DNA of 64,000 nucleotides from an uncultured Polaribacter sp. (GTDB lineage Bacteria; Bacteroidota; Bacteroidia; Flavobacteriales; Flavobacteriaceae): NCBI RefSeq assembly GCF_947497125.1, contig NZ_CANMFI010000002.1, positions 412,748 to 476,747 of the forward strand, read 5' to 3'. Shown piece by piece: positions 47,779 to 56,765 of this stretch (position 1 is its first letter; each line of letters starts with the position of its first letter). The notes under the pieces were generated by a model. It saw only the letters and a program-made list of their open reading frames with translations, ran no database searches and was not told where the DNA came from. The position numbers and the translations under genes were made by a program.

Positions 47779-49326
47779 TTAATTTCTAACAAAACGGACT
47801 GAGAATCCTGATTTTTTAGAAAAGTAGTGATCTATTATATGATTACTATTATTATTGAATAGAAGACTGTACCACGCTGTATCTGAATTGAACTCAGAAG
47901 AACTCCAAAAGTAAGCATCAATACTTTTACCTCCGAACAAACCATTGTTATTACAGTAGCCGATTGGTAAACCATTAAAACCGCTACTATTATTAGTGTT
48001 TTGATTATTACCAACAGCTCCTTCAGTAGTTGAGTTATTCCAACCAGTTACAGACGCCATTGCTTTGGCTATTTTGTTACCAGTAGTTGTACCATCATAA
48101 TTATAACCATTGCCAATTAGATAATCTTCTAAAGTTGTCCATTCCGTATCACTTGGCACATGCCAACCTTCTGGTGCAAATTCTTTATTTGGAGTATTTT
48201 CATCATTATCGTGAATCCCCATTACTGCATACCAATTGTATAATTTCTCTTTGGTTGGATCATTGTCATAATAACACCAAGCACCTGTGGTAAGATTAGA
48301 CCATTCTGTATCGTCTGTAACTTGTGGTATAGGAGTGCCATCTCTATAGGTAGCTATTTCAGCATTTTTAACCGTCCAAGTTTGATCTTTAATAGTTAAG
48401 TATGGATAACTATTTCCGTCTTGATCAGTTAAAGTTCCAGAGTTTGATTGAGTTTGTAGAGCATCAATTTGATCTTGTAACCCTTCTATTTTACTTAGCA
48501 AAAGAGATAAAGTAACCGCATCTTGAGCATCAGTAGGGTCTGCAACATTTTTTATTTGATTATTTTCTGCACTTACGGTGCCATTTAGTAAAATATCACC
48601 ACCATTCGTAGATGACGAATTGTAAAGATTCTGGATTTCTTGCTCTGATAATACTCGGTTCCAGATGCCAATGTCGTCAAGTTTACCACCAAAACCATTA
48701 AAAGCTGAAGTAGATTTCCTACCTAATTCCCAAGGTTTACTGGTATTGGAAACAATAGCTAACTTAGGAGTTGTGGTTCTCTGATGGATTAAATTTCCAT
48801 TCAAATAAAAAAATGATTGACCAGATTCTCCATTATTCGTATACACGATGTGAGCCCACTGATTTTCCCCAACTGGATTAGATTTAACATCTAAACCTAA
48901 TCCTAAATAGACTTTAATACTGCTTGTACTCCTATCGAAAATTAGTCCACTCTCACCAATACCCAAGATCCTCGGGTCTGCATTAGTAGGGTTTGGGTAT
49001 TTCATCACCCATAATGAAATTGAAAATAAACCATTTGTAAAAGCAGATGATAAATTAGGTAGAGAAATATATGCCGAAGAAGAAAAGCCAGAATTACTGT
49101 TTGGCCAATCATAAGCAGAAATTAAATTTCCATTCCTATTCTCTGAAAGAATAACATTGCCATTAACAGTTCCATTGTTTCCATTACCACTTTCATCATT
49201 GGCATTACCATTAAAAGGATAATAAGCAACCAAACCATCTGTAGGAATGTTAGAGGGTATTTCTTGTGCTTTTGTAACTGAAATTACAAAAGAAAAGAAA
49301 AATAATATTAATAAAATACGTTTCAT
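47779..49326 (-). CDS. secreted LamG-domain plus FISUMP-domain protein
   Basis: The 515-residue protein has a Sec signal peptide (ILLILFFFSFVISVTKAQ). A LamG/concanavalin-like domain spans about 28-235 (DGLVAYYPFNGNANDESGNGNNG ... LDDIGIWNRVLSEQEIQNLY). A short helical linker follows at 255-295, then a FISUMP domain from about 300 to the end (DQDGNSYPYLTIKDQTWTVKNAEIATYRDGTPIP, APEGWHVPSDTEWTTLEDYL, YFWSSSE, GFSVRFVRN). FISUMP domains are named from Fibrobacter surface proteins and are C-type-lectin-like. The gene overlaps the end of the T9SS protein gene by 4 bp. It has no T9SS tail of its own. Confidence 0.88.
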   Translation of the reverse strand: MKRILLILFFFSFVISVTKAQEIPSNIPTDGLVAYYPFNGNANDESGNGNNGTVNGNVILSENRNGNLISAYDWPNSNSGFSSSAYISLPNLSSAFTNGLFSISLWVMKYPNPTNADPRILGIGESGLIFDRSTSSIKVYLGLGLDVKSNPVGENQWAHIVYTNNGESGQSFFYLNGNLIHQRTTTPKLAIVSNTSKPWELGRKSTSAFNGFGGKLDDIGIWNRVLSEQEIQNLYNSSSTNGGDILLNGTVSAENNQIKNVADPTDAQDAVTLSLLLSKIEGLQDQIDALQTQSNSGTLTDQDGNSYPYLTIKDQTWTVKNAEIATYRDGTPIPQVTDDTEWSNLTTGAWCYYDNDPTKEKLYNWYAVMGIHDNDENTPNKEFAPEGWHVPSDTEWTTLEDYLIGNGYNYDGTTTGNKIAKAMASVTGWNNSTTEGAVGNNQNTNNSSGFNGLPIGYCNNNGLFGGKSIDAYFWSSSEFNSDTAWYSLLFNNNSNHIIDHYFSKKSGFSVRFVRN

Positions 49327-50033
49327 AACTTGATAATTTTAATAGATTTTACTGCTTTTTTTTCTGTTTTTATTCTTAAAATATATGAACCTATACTTAA
49401 ATGGCTCATGTTTAATTGATTATTTTTAGTACTACCTACTTTTCTTCCGTTTATATCAAATAATTCTGCTTGTAGCAAATTATCTGCTTTTATAAATATT
49501 TTATTGGCTGTAGGATTCGGATATACTACAAAATTGTGGTTTATTGTGTTTGCGTCTTCTATACTAAGTGAAGCGTCTGCGGCACCCGCGGTTACAGATT
49601 TAAATGAGACGGCTTCGTTAAAAGTGTAGCTTACTGTATTTTGTGTTTCATTTACATTTGCAGCATAAGAAACCCAACGATCATCTTCTCCTTTTAACTG
49701 TAAAACCAGATCACTTTCAGTAATATCATTCAGCTCGTCTTCTAAATAAGAAAAGGTTAACGTACCTTTAAAATTAGTAAGTAAGTTTAGCGTATTATAA
49801 ACCCTAGACACAGAGGTGTTGCTGTTGTTACTAACAGCAGTAACAGATCTATAAACATTGTTGTTGCCAAGAATTTCATAAGCCTCAGAAGGTGCTATTT
49901 CTAATCCGTCTAAAGTAATAGCGCTACCAGAAGCAACAGAAATAGAAGCTCCTGAATTAATGGTTAAAATTTGACCATAAAAAAAAGGACTCAAAAAAAG
50001 TTCTAAAAAAAGCAGTAAAACAAATTTTTTCAT
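49323..50033 (-). CDS. secreted protein with T9SS type A sorting domain
   Basis: The 236-residue protein has a signal peptide (FVLLLFLELFLSPFFYGQ). An N-terminal stretch, ILTINSGASISVASGSAITLDGLEIAP, is typical of flavobacterial surface proteins. The C-terminal T9SS type A domain starts around residue 170 (NFVVYPNPTANKIFIKAD...LFDINGRKV...LSIGSYILRIKTEKKAVKSIKIIKL). It would be exported by the Por/T9SS machine and anchored at the surface. It is the first gene of a two-gene unit with the LamG/FISUMP protein. Confidence 0.9.
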   Translation of the reverse strand: MKKFVLLLFLELFLSPFFYGQILTINSGASISVASGSAITLDGLEIAPSEAYEILGNNNVYRSVTAVSNNSNTSVSRVYNTLNLLTNFKGTLTFSYLEDELNDITESDLVLQLKGEDDRWVSYAANVNETQNTVSYTFNEAVSFKSVTAGAADASLSIEDANTINHNFVVYPNPTANKIFIKADNLLQAELFDINGRKVGSTKNNQLNMSHLSIGSYILRIKTEKKAVKSIKIIKL

Positions 50034-50199
50034 TGAAATACATTTTAAAATATTTTCAAATTTAGATTTAAATCTATTATTTTCTCAAAAAATTATACGA
50101 CATCATAATTTCGCATATTTTTTATCCTTAAAAAAAAAGTGTATTTTTACAGCGTTATAAAATTTTAAAAAGCTATAAATTAGACTTTTAATAAATATT

Positions 50200-51588
50200 A
50201 TGAGGAATTTTACATCCCCTAAAGCATTCTTTTTTTATATATTGCTTTTTTGTTGTTTTATTGGTCATTCTCAAACTAATTTTAACATAAATAATGACTA
50301 TTTACTGTTCGAAGATGCAGTTACCAAAGAACCGGTATTGGTTTATAATGATTCTATGGCAGTTTCTGGGTTTGATTTTAACAACCATTTTAAAACACAA
50401 TTCCCTAATGATTTTTCGGTAATTGATTATGGTAACTATCAACTTCAATTAGATAGTATCAATTATTTGGTAGACAGCGGCTGTGGCGTAGTAATCTCTT
50501 ACGCAAATAAAAAGTTTAAACGTATTGACAAATCTTTTAGACACCAGAACCAATATGGAGCCGTGCCCTTTGTACACAATAAAAACATTTATTTATGGGG
50601 TGGATATGGTTTGTTTACGCACAAAAATATACTTACTTATTACGATTTTGTAGGGAATGAATGGTTGTTAAAATATTATAAAAATACTGCTAAACTTGTT
50701 CCCAGGTATCAGTCTTTTTCTGTGAAAAAAGGTTCGGACTTATATATTTTAGATGGTGTTTATGAAAATTATGCATTAAATAAAAAAAAGACTATTGAAG
50801 ATCCTTATGTTTGGCGCTTAGATTTGAATACTTTTACCTGGTTTAAAGAAAAAAAATACAATACAAAGTTACCTGTATTTACTTCTACACAAATTACTGG
50901 TCAGCAATTTACCAGGCAGCAGACAATTGTATACGTTACTTCTAAAATCTATGAAATTGATCTTTTTAAGAATACAGTAAAAACCTTTGAAATTAGAAAC
51001 TTTAAAAATATTAAGGCACTCATCTTTCATCCTACTTCAGATAAAGTGAGCTATGTTTATTTTAGCAATAATAAAAACATAGCGAATAGTGAATTGTATT
51101 CAGATTTTAGAGGCAATTTATTGAGCGAAACCCCATTATATGTAGACGAAACAGGTACGCAAATATTAAAATACTTAGGTATATTAAGCCTAGTTTGTTT
51201 GTTGGTATTTTTAACTATAAAATGGATAAAAAGAGTTAAAGAAACTAAAAACCAATTAACATATTACCATAAAAACAATCTTTTTGTAGGGTATAAAAAG
51301 AGTCCTTTAAAGTTATCGCCTTTAAATGCTGCGGTTTTAAAAGTTTTTATATCGCATGAAAACACCTTTTTTCCGTTGCAAGAGTTAAGTGATGTTTTGT
51401 CTGAAGATCTTAAAGAAGACAACTATATTACCATAAACAAACGAAGAGAACGCGTTTTAAAAGACTTAAAATTTGAACTTTCTGATGCCCTTAAAATCCC
51501 TAAAGACAATATATTTACAACTAGAACCAGTCAGTTAGACAAACGTATGAGAGAGATAAAAATAAACGTTACGTTTTTAATAAAATAG
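50200..51588 (+). CDS. predicted kelch-like sensor with one transmembrane helix and C-terminal winged helix
   Basis: The 462-residue protein has a signal peptide (FFFYILLFCCFIGHSQ). Kelch-like repeats follow, e.g. AVPFVHNKNIYLWGGYGLFTHKNILTYYDF and DLYILDGVYENY...VWRLDLNTFTWFKEKK. A transmembrane helix lies around 325-343 (YLGILSLVCLLVFLTIKWI). The C-terminal domain of about 90 residues (SPLNAAVLKVFISHENTFFPLQELSDVL...TINKRRERVLKDLKFELSDAL) resembles a winged helix with Arg/Lys-rich helices. This suggests a ToxR-like, membrane-bound regulator. It is divergent from the T9SS/FISUMP unit. The DNA-binding assignment is inferred from pattern only. Confidence 0.7.
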   Translation: MRNFTSPKAFFFYILLFCCFIGHSQTNFNINNDYLLFEDAVTKEPVLVYNDSMAVSGFDFNNHFKTQFPNDFSVIDYGNYQLQLDSINYLVDSGCGVVISYANKKFKRIDKSFRHQNQYGAVPFVHNKNIYLWGGYGLFTHKNILTYYDFVGNEWLLKYYKNTAKLVPRYQSFSVKKGSDLYILDGVYENYALNKKKTIEDPYVWRLDLNTFTWFKEKKYNTKLPVFTSTQITGQQFTRQQTIVYVTSKIYEIDLFKNTVKTFEIRNFKNIKALIFHPTSDKVSYVYFSNNKNIANSELYSDFRGNLLSETPLYVDETGTQILKYLGILSLVCLLVFLTIKWIKRVKETKNQLTYYHKNNLFVGYKKSPLKLSPLNAAVLKVFISHENTFFPLQELSDVLSEDLKEDNYITINKRRERVLKDLKFELSDALKIPKDNIFTTRTSQLDKRMREIKINVTFLIK

Positions 51589-51592
51589 TATT

Positions 51593-52045
51593 TTAGTTAT
51601 TTTCGCTAGCAAACCATTCTGCATAACTGGTAGCAGTTTCTTGTAATTTTAAGGAATGTAGCGCAATGTTTTTTGGCAATCTTTTTTTAATTTTCTCTGC
51701 AAAATCAATTACCATCATTTCGCTTGTTGGTTGGTAATCTACTAGTAAAACTTCATGGCCTCTGTCTAATAATTCTTTTGCCAGTTCTACATGTGGTGTG
51801 TTTTTGTTAAATACGGTGGCATGGTCAAAAACATTAACAATCTCTTCGTTTACAATTTTTTTTAGATCGCCAAAGTCTATAACCATTCCAAATTTTACAT
51901 TTTTTTGATCGCTTATTGGCTGTCCAGAAACGGTAACAAATAGTTGGTAAGAGTGGCCGTGTACATTTTTGCATTTGCCATCATAGCCATATAATGCATG
52001 ACCGGTTTCGAAAGTAAATTTTTTGGTAATTCTTATCGTGCTCAT
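51593..52045 (-). CDS. queD: 6-carboxytetrahydropterin synthase (QueD)-like
   Basis: The 150-residue PTPS-family enzyme shows the zinc ligands His16 in ETGHALYG and His29/His31 in NVHGHSYQL, with catalytic Cys25. The conserved Asp/His pair is in NVFDHATVFN and the substrate Glu near LKLQETATSYAEWF. It converts 7,8-dihydroneopterin triphosphate to 6-carboxytetrahydropterin in queuosine synthesis. Its ATG shares one base with the stop of the upstream 27-codon gene (TAATG). It is the last gene of the M23-GH3-microprotein-queD unit. Confidence 0.93.
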   Translation of the reverse strand: MSTIRITKKFTFETGHALYGYDGKCKNVHGHSYQLFVTVSGQPISDQKNVKFGMVIDFGDLKKIVNEEIVNVFDHATVFNKNTPHVELAKELLDRGHEVLLVDYQPTSEMMVIDFAEKIKKRLPKNIALHSLKLQETATSYAEWFASENN

Positions 52046-52128
52046 TAACGTCTGTTTCTAAATTTGTTGTAAAAGTACACAATAACCAATGCTATTGCCA
52101 ATCCTATAAATAAATAATCTCCTCCCAT
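52045..52128 (-). CDS. 27-residue predicted membrane microprotein
   Basis: ATG at 52128 opens MGGDYLFIGLAIALVIVYFY, followed by NKFRNRR and TAA. This gives one hydrophobic helix (about residues 5-21) and a basic cytoplasmic tail, fitting the positive-inside rule. It begins 9 bp after the GH3-like stop, and its TAA overlaps the queD ATG by one base (TAATG). That is the same junction type as between the M23 and GH3-like genes. Coupled translation and clean topology argue for a real gene. Function unknown. Confidence 0.6.
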   Translation of the reverse strand: MGGDYLFIGLAIALVIVYFYNKFRNRR

Positions 52129-52137
52129 AGTGTTTTG

Positions 52138-53637
52138 TTATTTTTCAATTAAAAATTCTTGTAAAACTGTTGCAATTTTTCTGTTATCAGACAATTGCGG
52201 AATTTTGTTTTGACCGCCAAACTTACCAATCGATTTCATATACGCATGAAAACCTCCTTTTTTTACTTTAGAGATAACCAGCGGTTTTAATACTTTTCCT
52301 TCAATTAAATCGAAATAATAAATATTTTGTGCTTGCATAGAAGCATCTATTTTAGCGGCAAACTCATCGATATCATCAGGTTCATTTTCAAATTCGATAA
52401 ACCACTCATGATAAGGCAATCCGTTTTCTGGATTTACTTGAGGCGCCACAGTAAATTCGCTAATATTGATTGGTGTGCCTTTTATGGCATCATTTAACGC
52501 TTTTTCTACCTCTTTACCAATTACGTGTTCGCCAAAGGCAGAGATAAAATGCTTAATTCTGCCAGTTACTTTAATTCTGTAAGGTTTTGTGTTGGTAAAC
52601 ATTACAGTATCGCCAATATTATAACCCCATAAACCAGCCGTTGTATTTAAGATAATTACATAATTAACACCCACTTTTACCTCTTTCAATGAAATTCTTG
52701 TCGGCTTTTCATCAAAAAACTCTTTGGCAGGTATAAATTCGTAAAAAATACCCGAATCTAATTGTAACAGCATTCCTTTTTCGGTTTGCGAATCTTGATA
52801 AGCAATAAAGCCTTCGGATGCAGGATACAACTCTATATAATCTATTTTTTTACCAATTAAACTCTCGAATTTATTTTTATATGGATCAAAATTAACGCCA
52901 CCATAAATAAAGAAATTAAAATTCGGGAACAACTCAGAAATACTTTTACCTGTTTTTTCAATTAGCTTTTCGAAATACATTTGCACCCAAGAAGGGATGC
53001 CACTAATTACAGACATGTTTTCATGTACGGTTTCTTTTACAATAGCATTTACCTTGGTATCCCAATCTTCAATACAATTGGTTTTCCAGGTTGGTAAACG
53101 ATTTTTTAGTAAATAGTTAGGTACATAATGAGCCGCAATACCACTTAATCGACCTAATTTAACGCCATTTTTGTCCTCTAAAACAGGGCTTCCTTGTAAA
53201 AAAATCATTTTACCGTTTACAAAGCTGGCATCATTTTTTTCAACAATGTAAAAAAGCAATGCATTTTTTGCTGCGGTAATATGCGTTGGCATCGATTCTT
53301 TGGTAATGGGTATGTATTTTGCGCCAGAGGTTGTGCCAGATGTTTTTGCGTAATACAAAGGTTTGCCAGGCCATAAAACATTGCTTTCGCCAGCAACCAT
53401 TTTGTCTACGTAGGGTTTTAAGCCTTCATAATCTGTAATAGGAACATTTTTTTTAAAGTCGCCATAATTGGTAATGCTATCAAAGTTATGGTCTTTACCA
53501 AAAGTAGTTTTACACCCTTTAGCAATTAAATTTTTAAAAACTTTATCTTGGGTTTTATGTGGATTATTTGCCCATTTTAGCACTTTTTTTGTGGCTATTT
53601 TGGCAAACGGAATTGCAAAAAAAGATTTGATACTCAT
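52138..53637 (-). CDS. GH3 (auxin-responsive) family acyl-adenylate/amide synthetase-like protein
   Basis: The 499-residue member of the bacterial GH3 family belongs to the ANL-like adenylating fold. Motifs are AKTSGTTSGAKYIPIT (phosphate-binding loop), YPASEGFIAYQ and LNTTAGLWGYNIGDTVMFTNTKPYRIKVTGRIKHFISAFGEHV (nucleotide and hinge region). Plant GH3 proteins conjugate amino acids to hormones; the bacterial substrate is unknown. It overlaps the M23 gene stop by one base. Conserved in Flavobacteriaceae, so probably a core metabolic role. Confidence 0.9.
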   Translation of the reverse strand: MSIKSFFAIPFAKIATKKVLKWANNPHKTQDKVFKNLIAKGCKTTFGKDHNFDSITNYGDFKKNVPITDYEGLKPYVDKMVAGESNVLWPGKPLYYAKTSGTTSGAKYIPITKESMPTHITAAKNALLFYIVEKNDASFVNGKMIFLQGSPVLEDKNGVKLGRLSGIAAHYVPNYLLKNRLPTWKTNCIEDWDTKVNAIVKETVHENMSVISGIPSWVQMYFEKLIEKTGKSISELFPNFNFFIYGGVNFDPYKNKFESLIGKKIDYIELYPASEGFIAYQDSQTEKGMLLQLDSGIFYEFIPAKEFFDEKPTRISLKEVKVGVNYVIILNTTAGLWGYNIGDTVMFTNTKPYRIKVTGRIKHFISAFGEHVIGKEVEKALNDAIKGTPINISEFTVAPQVNPENGLPYHEWFIEFENEPDDIDEFAAKIDASMQAQNIYYFDLIEGKVLKPLVISKVKKGGFHAYMKSIGKFGGQNKIPQLSDNRKIATVLQEFLIEK

Positions 53638-54503
53638 TATTTAAAGTCTATAAAATTTAAAGGATTTACAGCATAACCGCCGTTCCAGAGCTCGAAATGT
53701 AAGTGCTCTCCGGTGGTTAATTCTCCGGTAGAACCTACGGTGGCAATTACCTCGCCAGATTTTACAAAATCACCTTGTTCTTTTAAAAGATTTCCGTTGT
53801 GTTTATAAACAGAAAGGTATTCTTTAGCATGTTTTATAATTATTACATAACCGGTTTCTGTGGTCCATCCAGAAAAAATTACAGTTCCGTCTGCGGTAGC
53901 TTTTACAGGGTCTCCTTTTTTAGCAGCAATATCTACTGCAAAATGTTTAGAGTTTGATTCAAAATTTTGAGTAATGGTTCCGTTTAAAGGAGCAAAAAAG
54001 ACGATACTAACATTAGTTGGTTGCTTTTTTTGTAAAGAAAAAAGTGTTTCGCTTTCTACTTTTTCTCTAAAAATAGAATCTTCTTTTGAAGCATTTAATA
54101 AGTTTTCGTCTATATTTTGTTGCCTTTGTTCTGGCGCTAAAGAGTCTATTGCTTCTGCACTAATTTCGCCAGTTAAGACTGGTAATAGTGCTTTTGTATA
54201 GTTTTCTAGATAGGCAATTTTTAATTTTAAAGAATCGGTTGTAAAATTAAGTTTTGCAGTTTTTATTTTTAAGGCAGTAGATGAGTGCCCAGGTATATAA
54301 TCTCTAATTGGGGTAAAAGCAATTAATAAAATGGTTGCTGTTATTAGCAAAATAGAAAAGATACCGCCAAAGACAAACACGTTTAATCGAGATAGTTTTA
54401 AAGAAAAACGTTCTTCAAAAGTATCTTCATTTAAAACAACTAATCGATATTTGTCGGTTAGTTTTTGTTTTAGTTTTCCCTTTTTTTTCTCTTTTTTACT
54501 CAC
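53637..54503 (-). CDS. M23-family peptidoglycan endopeptidase, membrane-anchored
   Basis: The 288-residue protein has a basic cytoplasmic start (MSKKEKKKGKLKQKL), one transmembrane helix at about 33-52, a coiled linker, and a C-terminal LytM domain. Zinc-site motifs are HFAVDIAAKKGDPV (His and Asp; the usual HxGxD has Ala-Val here) and GEHLHFELWNGG. Other LytM features are VKATADGTVIFSGW and VIIIKHAKEYLSVYKH. It cleaves peptide cross-links, or regulates their cleavage, in the periplasm. It is the first gene of a coupled unit with the GH3-like gene. Confidence 0.9.
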   Translation of the reverse strand: MSKKEKKKGKLKQKLTDKYRLVVLNEDTFEERFSLKLSRLNVFVFGGIFSILLITATILLIAFTPIRDYIPGHSSTALKIKTAKLNFTTDSLKLKIAYLENYTKALLPVLTGEISAEAIDSLAPEQRQQNIDENLLNASKEDSIFREKVESETLFSLQKKQPTNVSIVFFAPLNGTITQNFESNSKHFAVDIAAKKGDPVKATADGTVIFSGWTTETGYVIIIKHAKEYLSVYKHNGNLLKEQGDFVKSGEVIATVGSTGELTTGEHLHFELWNGGYAVNPLNFIDFK

Positions 54504-54551
54504 AAAAAATTATTTGATTATTAACAAAGATACAACGATTTTTAAGTGCAC

Positions 54552-55136
54552 TTATTTTTTATAAAAATTCATTTCATCAATATATTTCGAAACCTGATTT
54601 GGTAAAAGTGGTTCTATGTTTTTTTTGTTTTTGATACCATTTCTAATCATTGTAGATGAAATTTCTATAATTGGCGCTGCTATTTTATGAATTTTTAGGT
54701 GTTCATCAAACTGAGTTGCAACCTTACCTTCAGAAATTCTAGGGTACACGTAAATGTGGTGGTGTTCTAAAATAGTTTCGTAGTTTTTCCATTTATGCAG
54801 GCTTTTTAGATTGTCTTCTCCCATAATTAGACAAAATTCTTTAGTTGGATACCGATCTGTAAGATGCGCCAAAGTATGCACAGTATAATTAGGTTGTGGT
54901 AGTTTAAATTCTGCGTCTGATGGTTTAATTTTTAAGTAGTTTTCTGTAGCTTTAAAAACCATCTCTAACCGATGATGATTGTCTAACAAAGTACTTTTCT
55001 TTTTAAATGGATTGTGCGGTGTTACTACCATCCAAATTTCATCTAAATCAGAATTTTCTACCATATGATTGGCAATAATTAAATGCCCTATATGAATTGG
55101 GTTGAAAGTGCCAAAATACAATCCGATTTTACTCAT
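54552..55136 (-). CDS. nadD: nicotinate-nucleotide adenylyltransferase
   Basis: The 194-residue enzyme adenylates nicotinate mononucleotide in NAD synthesis. It starts KIGLYFGTFNPIHIGHLIIAN, the nucleotidyltransferase motif GTFNPxHxGH, and has VVTPHNPFKKK, LIMGEDNLKSLHKWKNYE and the late ISSTMIRNGIKNKKNI. Length is normal. It lies 82 bp after gmk, probably in the same operon. Confidence 0.95.
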   Translation of the reverse strand: MSKIGLYFGTFNPIHIGHLIIANHMVENSDLDEIWMVVTPHNPFKKKSTLLDNHHRLEMVFKATENYLKIKPSDAEFKLPQPNYTVHTLAHLTDRYPTKEFCLIMGEDNLKSLHKWKNYETILEHHHIYVYPRISEGKVATQFDEHLKIHKIAAPIIEISSTMIRNGIKNKKNIEPLLPNQVSKYIDEMNFYKK

Positions 55137-55218
55137 TTTTTAAGATATTAGAAAAAAGAGCCTAGAAAAGAGATTTTTATCAAACCCTATCATCTATTTT
55201 CTTTTCTCTCTATGCTAT

Positions 55219-55806
55219 TTACTGTTTTAATTCTAAAAAATTCCCCACCAATTCTTCGGCTTCTTTTAAGGCGTCTTCTAAAATGTAATTTTTAATAATT
55301 TTATCAAATTGAGGCGCTGTTGCTAATTCTACCGAAGCTTTTGCTATGCGCATGTTTATTTTGTCTTCGCTTTCTGTAGAACGTTTTTTTAGTCTAATTT
55401 TTAGCTCATCTACACTTGGTGGCTTTACAAAAACAGAGAGTGTTTTGTCTGGGTATTTCTTTTTTATTCTTAGTCCGCCTACCACATCAATATCAAAAAT
55501 AACATGTTTTTTTAGTGCCCAAATACGTTCTATTTCACTTTTTAGGGTGCCATAAAAATTGTCTCTATAAACTTCTTCCCACTCTAAAAATTCATCACCT
55601 TTAATTTTATTCTTAAATTCTTTTAAATCAATAAAATAATAATCTTCACCCTCTTTTTCAAAACCTCTTGGTGCTCTAGAAGTAGCAGAAATAGAGAATG
55701 CTAAGTTAAATTTTTCTTGATTTAATAAATGACGAACGATGGTTGTTTTTCCGGAGCCAGAAGGAGCAGAAAAAACAAATAATTTACCTACAAAATTATC
55801 TTTCAT
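55219..55806 (-). CDS. gmk: guanylate kinase
   Basis: The 195-residue enzyme phosphorylates GMP to GDP. P-loop SAPSGSGKTTIVRHLL at residues 14-29, GMP-binding SATSRAPRGFEKEGEDYYFI, then FLEWEEVYRDNFYGT, and IDVVGGLRIKKKYPDKTLSVFV. It is followed by nadD and preceded by yicC, a common Bacteroidota order. An inverted repeat lies in the 92-bp gap to yicC. Confidence 0.97.
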   Translation of the reverse strand: MKDNFVGKLFVFSAPSGSGKTTIVRHLLNQEKFNLAFSISATSRAPRGFEKEGEDYYFIDLKEFKNKIKGDEFLEWEEVYRDNFYGTLKSEIERIWALKKHVIFDIDVVGGLRIKKKYPDKTLSVFVKPPSVDELKIRLKKRSTESEDKINMRIAKASVELATAPQFDKIIKNYILEDALKEAEELVGNFLELKQ

Positions 55807-55821
55807 AATTAATTTTGTTAT

Positions 55822-55883
55822 GCTGAACCTTTTTCAGCATCTTATTAATAACTAATTTTATTTAGAAACTGAAAAAGTTCAGC
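55822..55883. repeat. imperfect inverted repeat between yicC and gmk (REP-like)
   Basis: GCTGAACCTTTTTCAG (55822-55837) is the reverse complement of CTGAAAAAGTTCAGC (55869-55883) apart from one extra C. The 31-bp spacer is AT-rich. Repeats of the form 'CTGAA..TTCAG' are common dispersed elements in flavobacterial genomes. A possible half copy (CATTCTAAATTTATTTCAGCATC) occurs near 60,999-61,021. Confidence 0.6.
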
Positions 55884-55898
55884 TTGCTTTAAAGTATT

Positions 55899-56765
55899 TT
55901 AAAGCACATTTAATATTTGTTCTTTAATTTGTTCTAATTCGTTTTTCATTTGAATAACGGCTTTTTGCATCGGTGCAAAATTTGCTTTAGAACCAGTTGT
56001 GTTTATCTCACGGCCAATTTCTTGAATAATAAATCCTAGTTTTTTACCATTAGAGTCTTCAGAGGCAAGTGTTTTTAGAAAATAATCTAAATGATTTGCC
56101 AAGCGAACTTTTTCTTCATTAATATCTAGTTTTTCTAGATAATAGATCAATTCTTGCTCAAATCTATTGTTGTCTGTATCTACTTTTAAATCGTCAATAG
56201 CTTTCTTTAAACGTGTTTTTACGTTTTCAATTCTATCGCCGTCTAGGGCTTTTACTTCTTCTAAGTAACGACTAATGTTAGCAACTCTTTCTTTAAAATC
56301 AACCTCAAGAGAAGCGGCTTCATCTTTTCTGTATTGTACAATTTCTACAATGGCAGTATCGATGTTTTTATCAATAAGCAACCATTCGTTTTCATCTAAT
56401 TCTTCGCGAGCGGTTTTTAACGCATCTGGCATTTTTATTGCCATTTTTAACAGTTCTACATCACTAGAAGCGCCGGTTTGAACAACGTTTCTTAGTTGTT
56501 GCATGTATTCGTTAACAACCCCTTTGTTAATGCTTGTAGAGGTTTCATCTGCAGTCATTTCTACAAAAATTGAAAAATCTACCTTACCCCGAACCAAAGC
56601 TTTAGCTAGTTTTTTTCGAACGGCTAGTTCCTTTTCTTTGTAGTAAGAAGGAATACGAACATTTAAATCTAGATTTTTACTATTTAAAGATTTTATTTCA
56701 ATCGTTACTTTTTTAGTCGGTAATTGTAATACCGCTTTGCCGTAACCTGTCATAGATTGAATCAT
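55899..56765 (-). CDS. yicC: YicC-family endoribonuclease
   Basis: The 288-residue protein starts MIQSMTGYGKA, the family's invariant N-terminus, with SLNSKNLDLNVRIPSYYKEKELAVRKKLAKALVRGKVDFSI. It ends with the YicC C-terminal DUF1732 block (LEKLDINEEKVRLANHLDYFLKTL...KLGFIIQEIGREINTTGSKA). Characterised YicC proteins are RNases. Probably the first gene of the yicC-gmk-nadD group, all on the minus strand. Confidence 0.95.
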   Translation of the reverse strand: MIQSMTGYGKAVLQLPTKKVTIEIKSLNSKNLDLNVRIPSYYKEKELAVRKKLAKALVRGKVDFSIFVEMTADETSTSINKGVVNEYMQQLRNVVQTGASSDVELLKMAIKMPDALKTAREELDENEWLLIDKNIDTAIVEIVQYRKDEAASLEVDFKERVANISRYLEEVKALDGDRIENVKTRLKKAIDDLKVDTDNNRFEQELIYYLEKLDINEEKVRLANHLDYFLKTLASEDSNGKKLGFIIQEIGREINTTGSKANFAPMQKAVIQMKNELEQIKEQILNVL

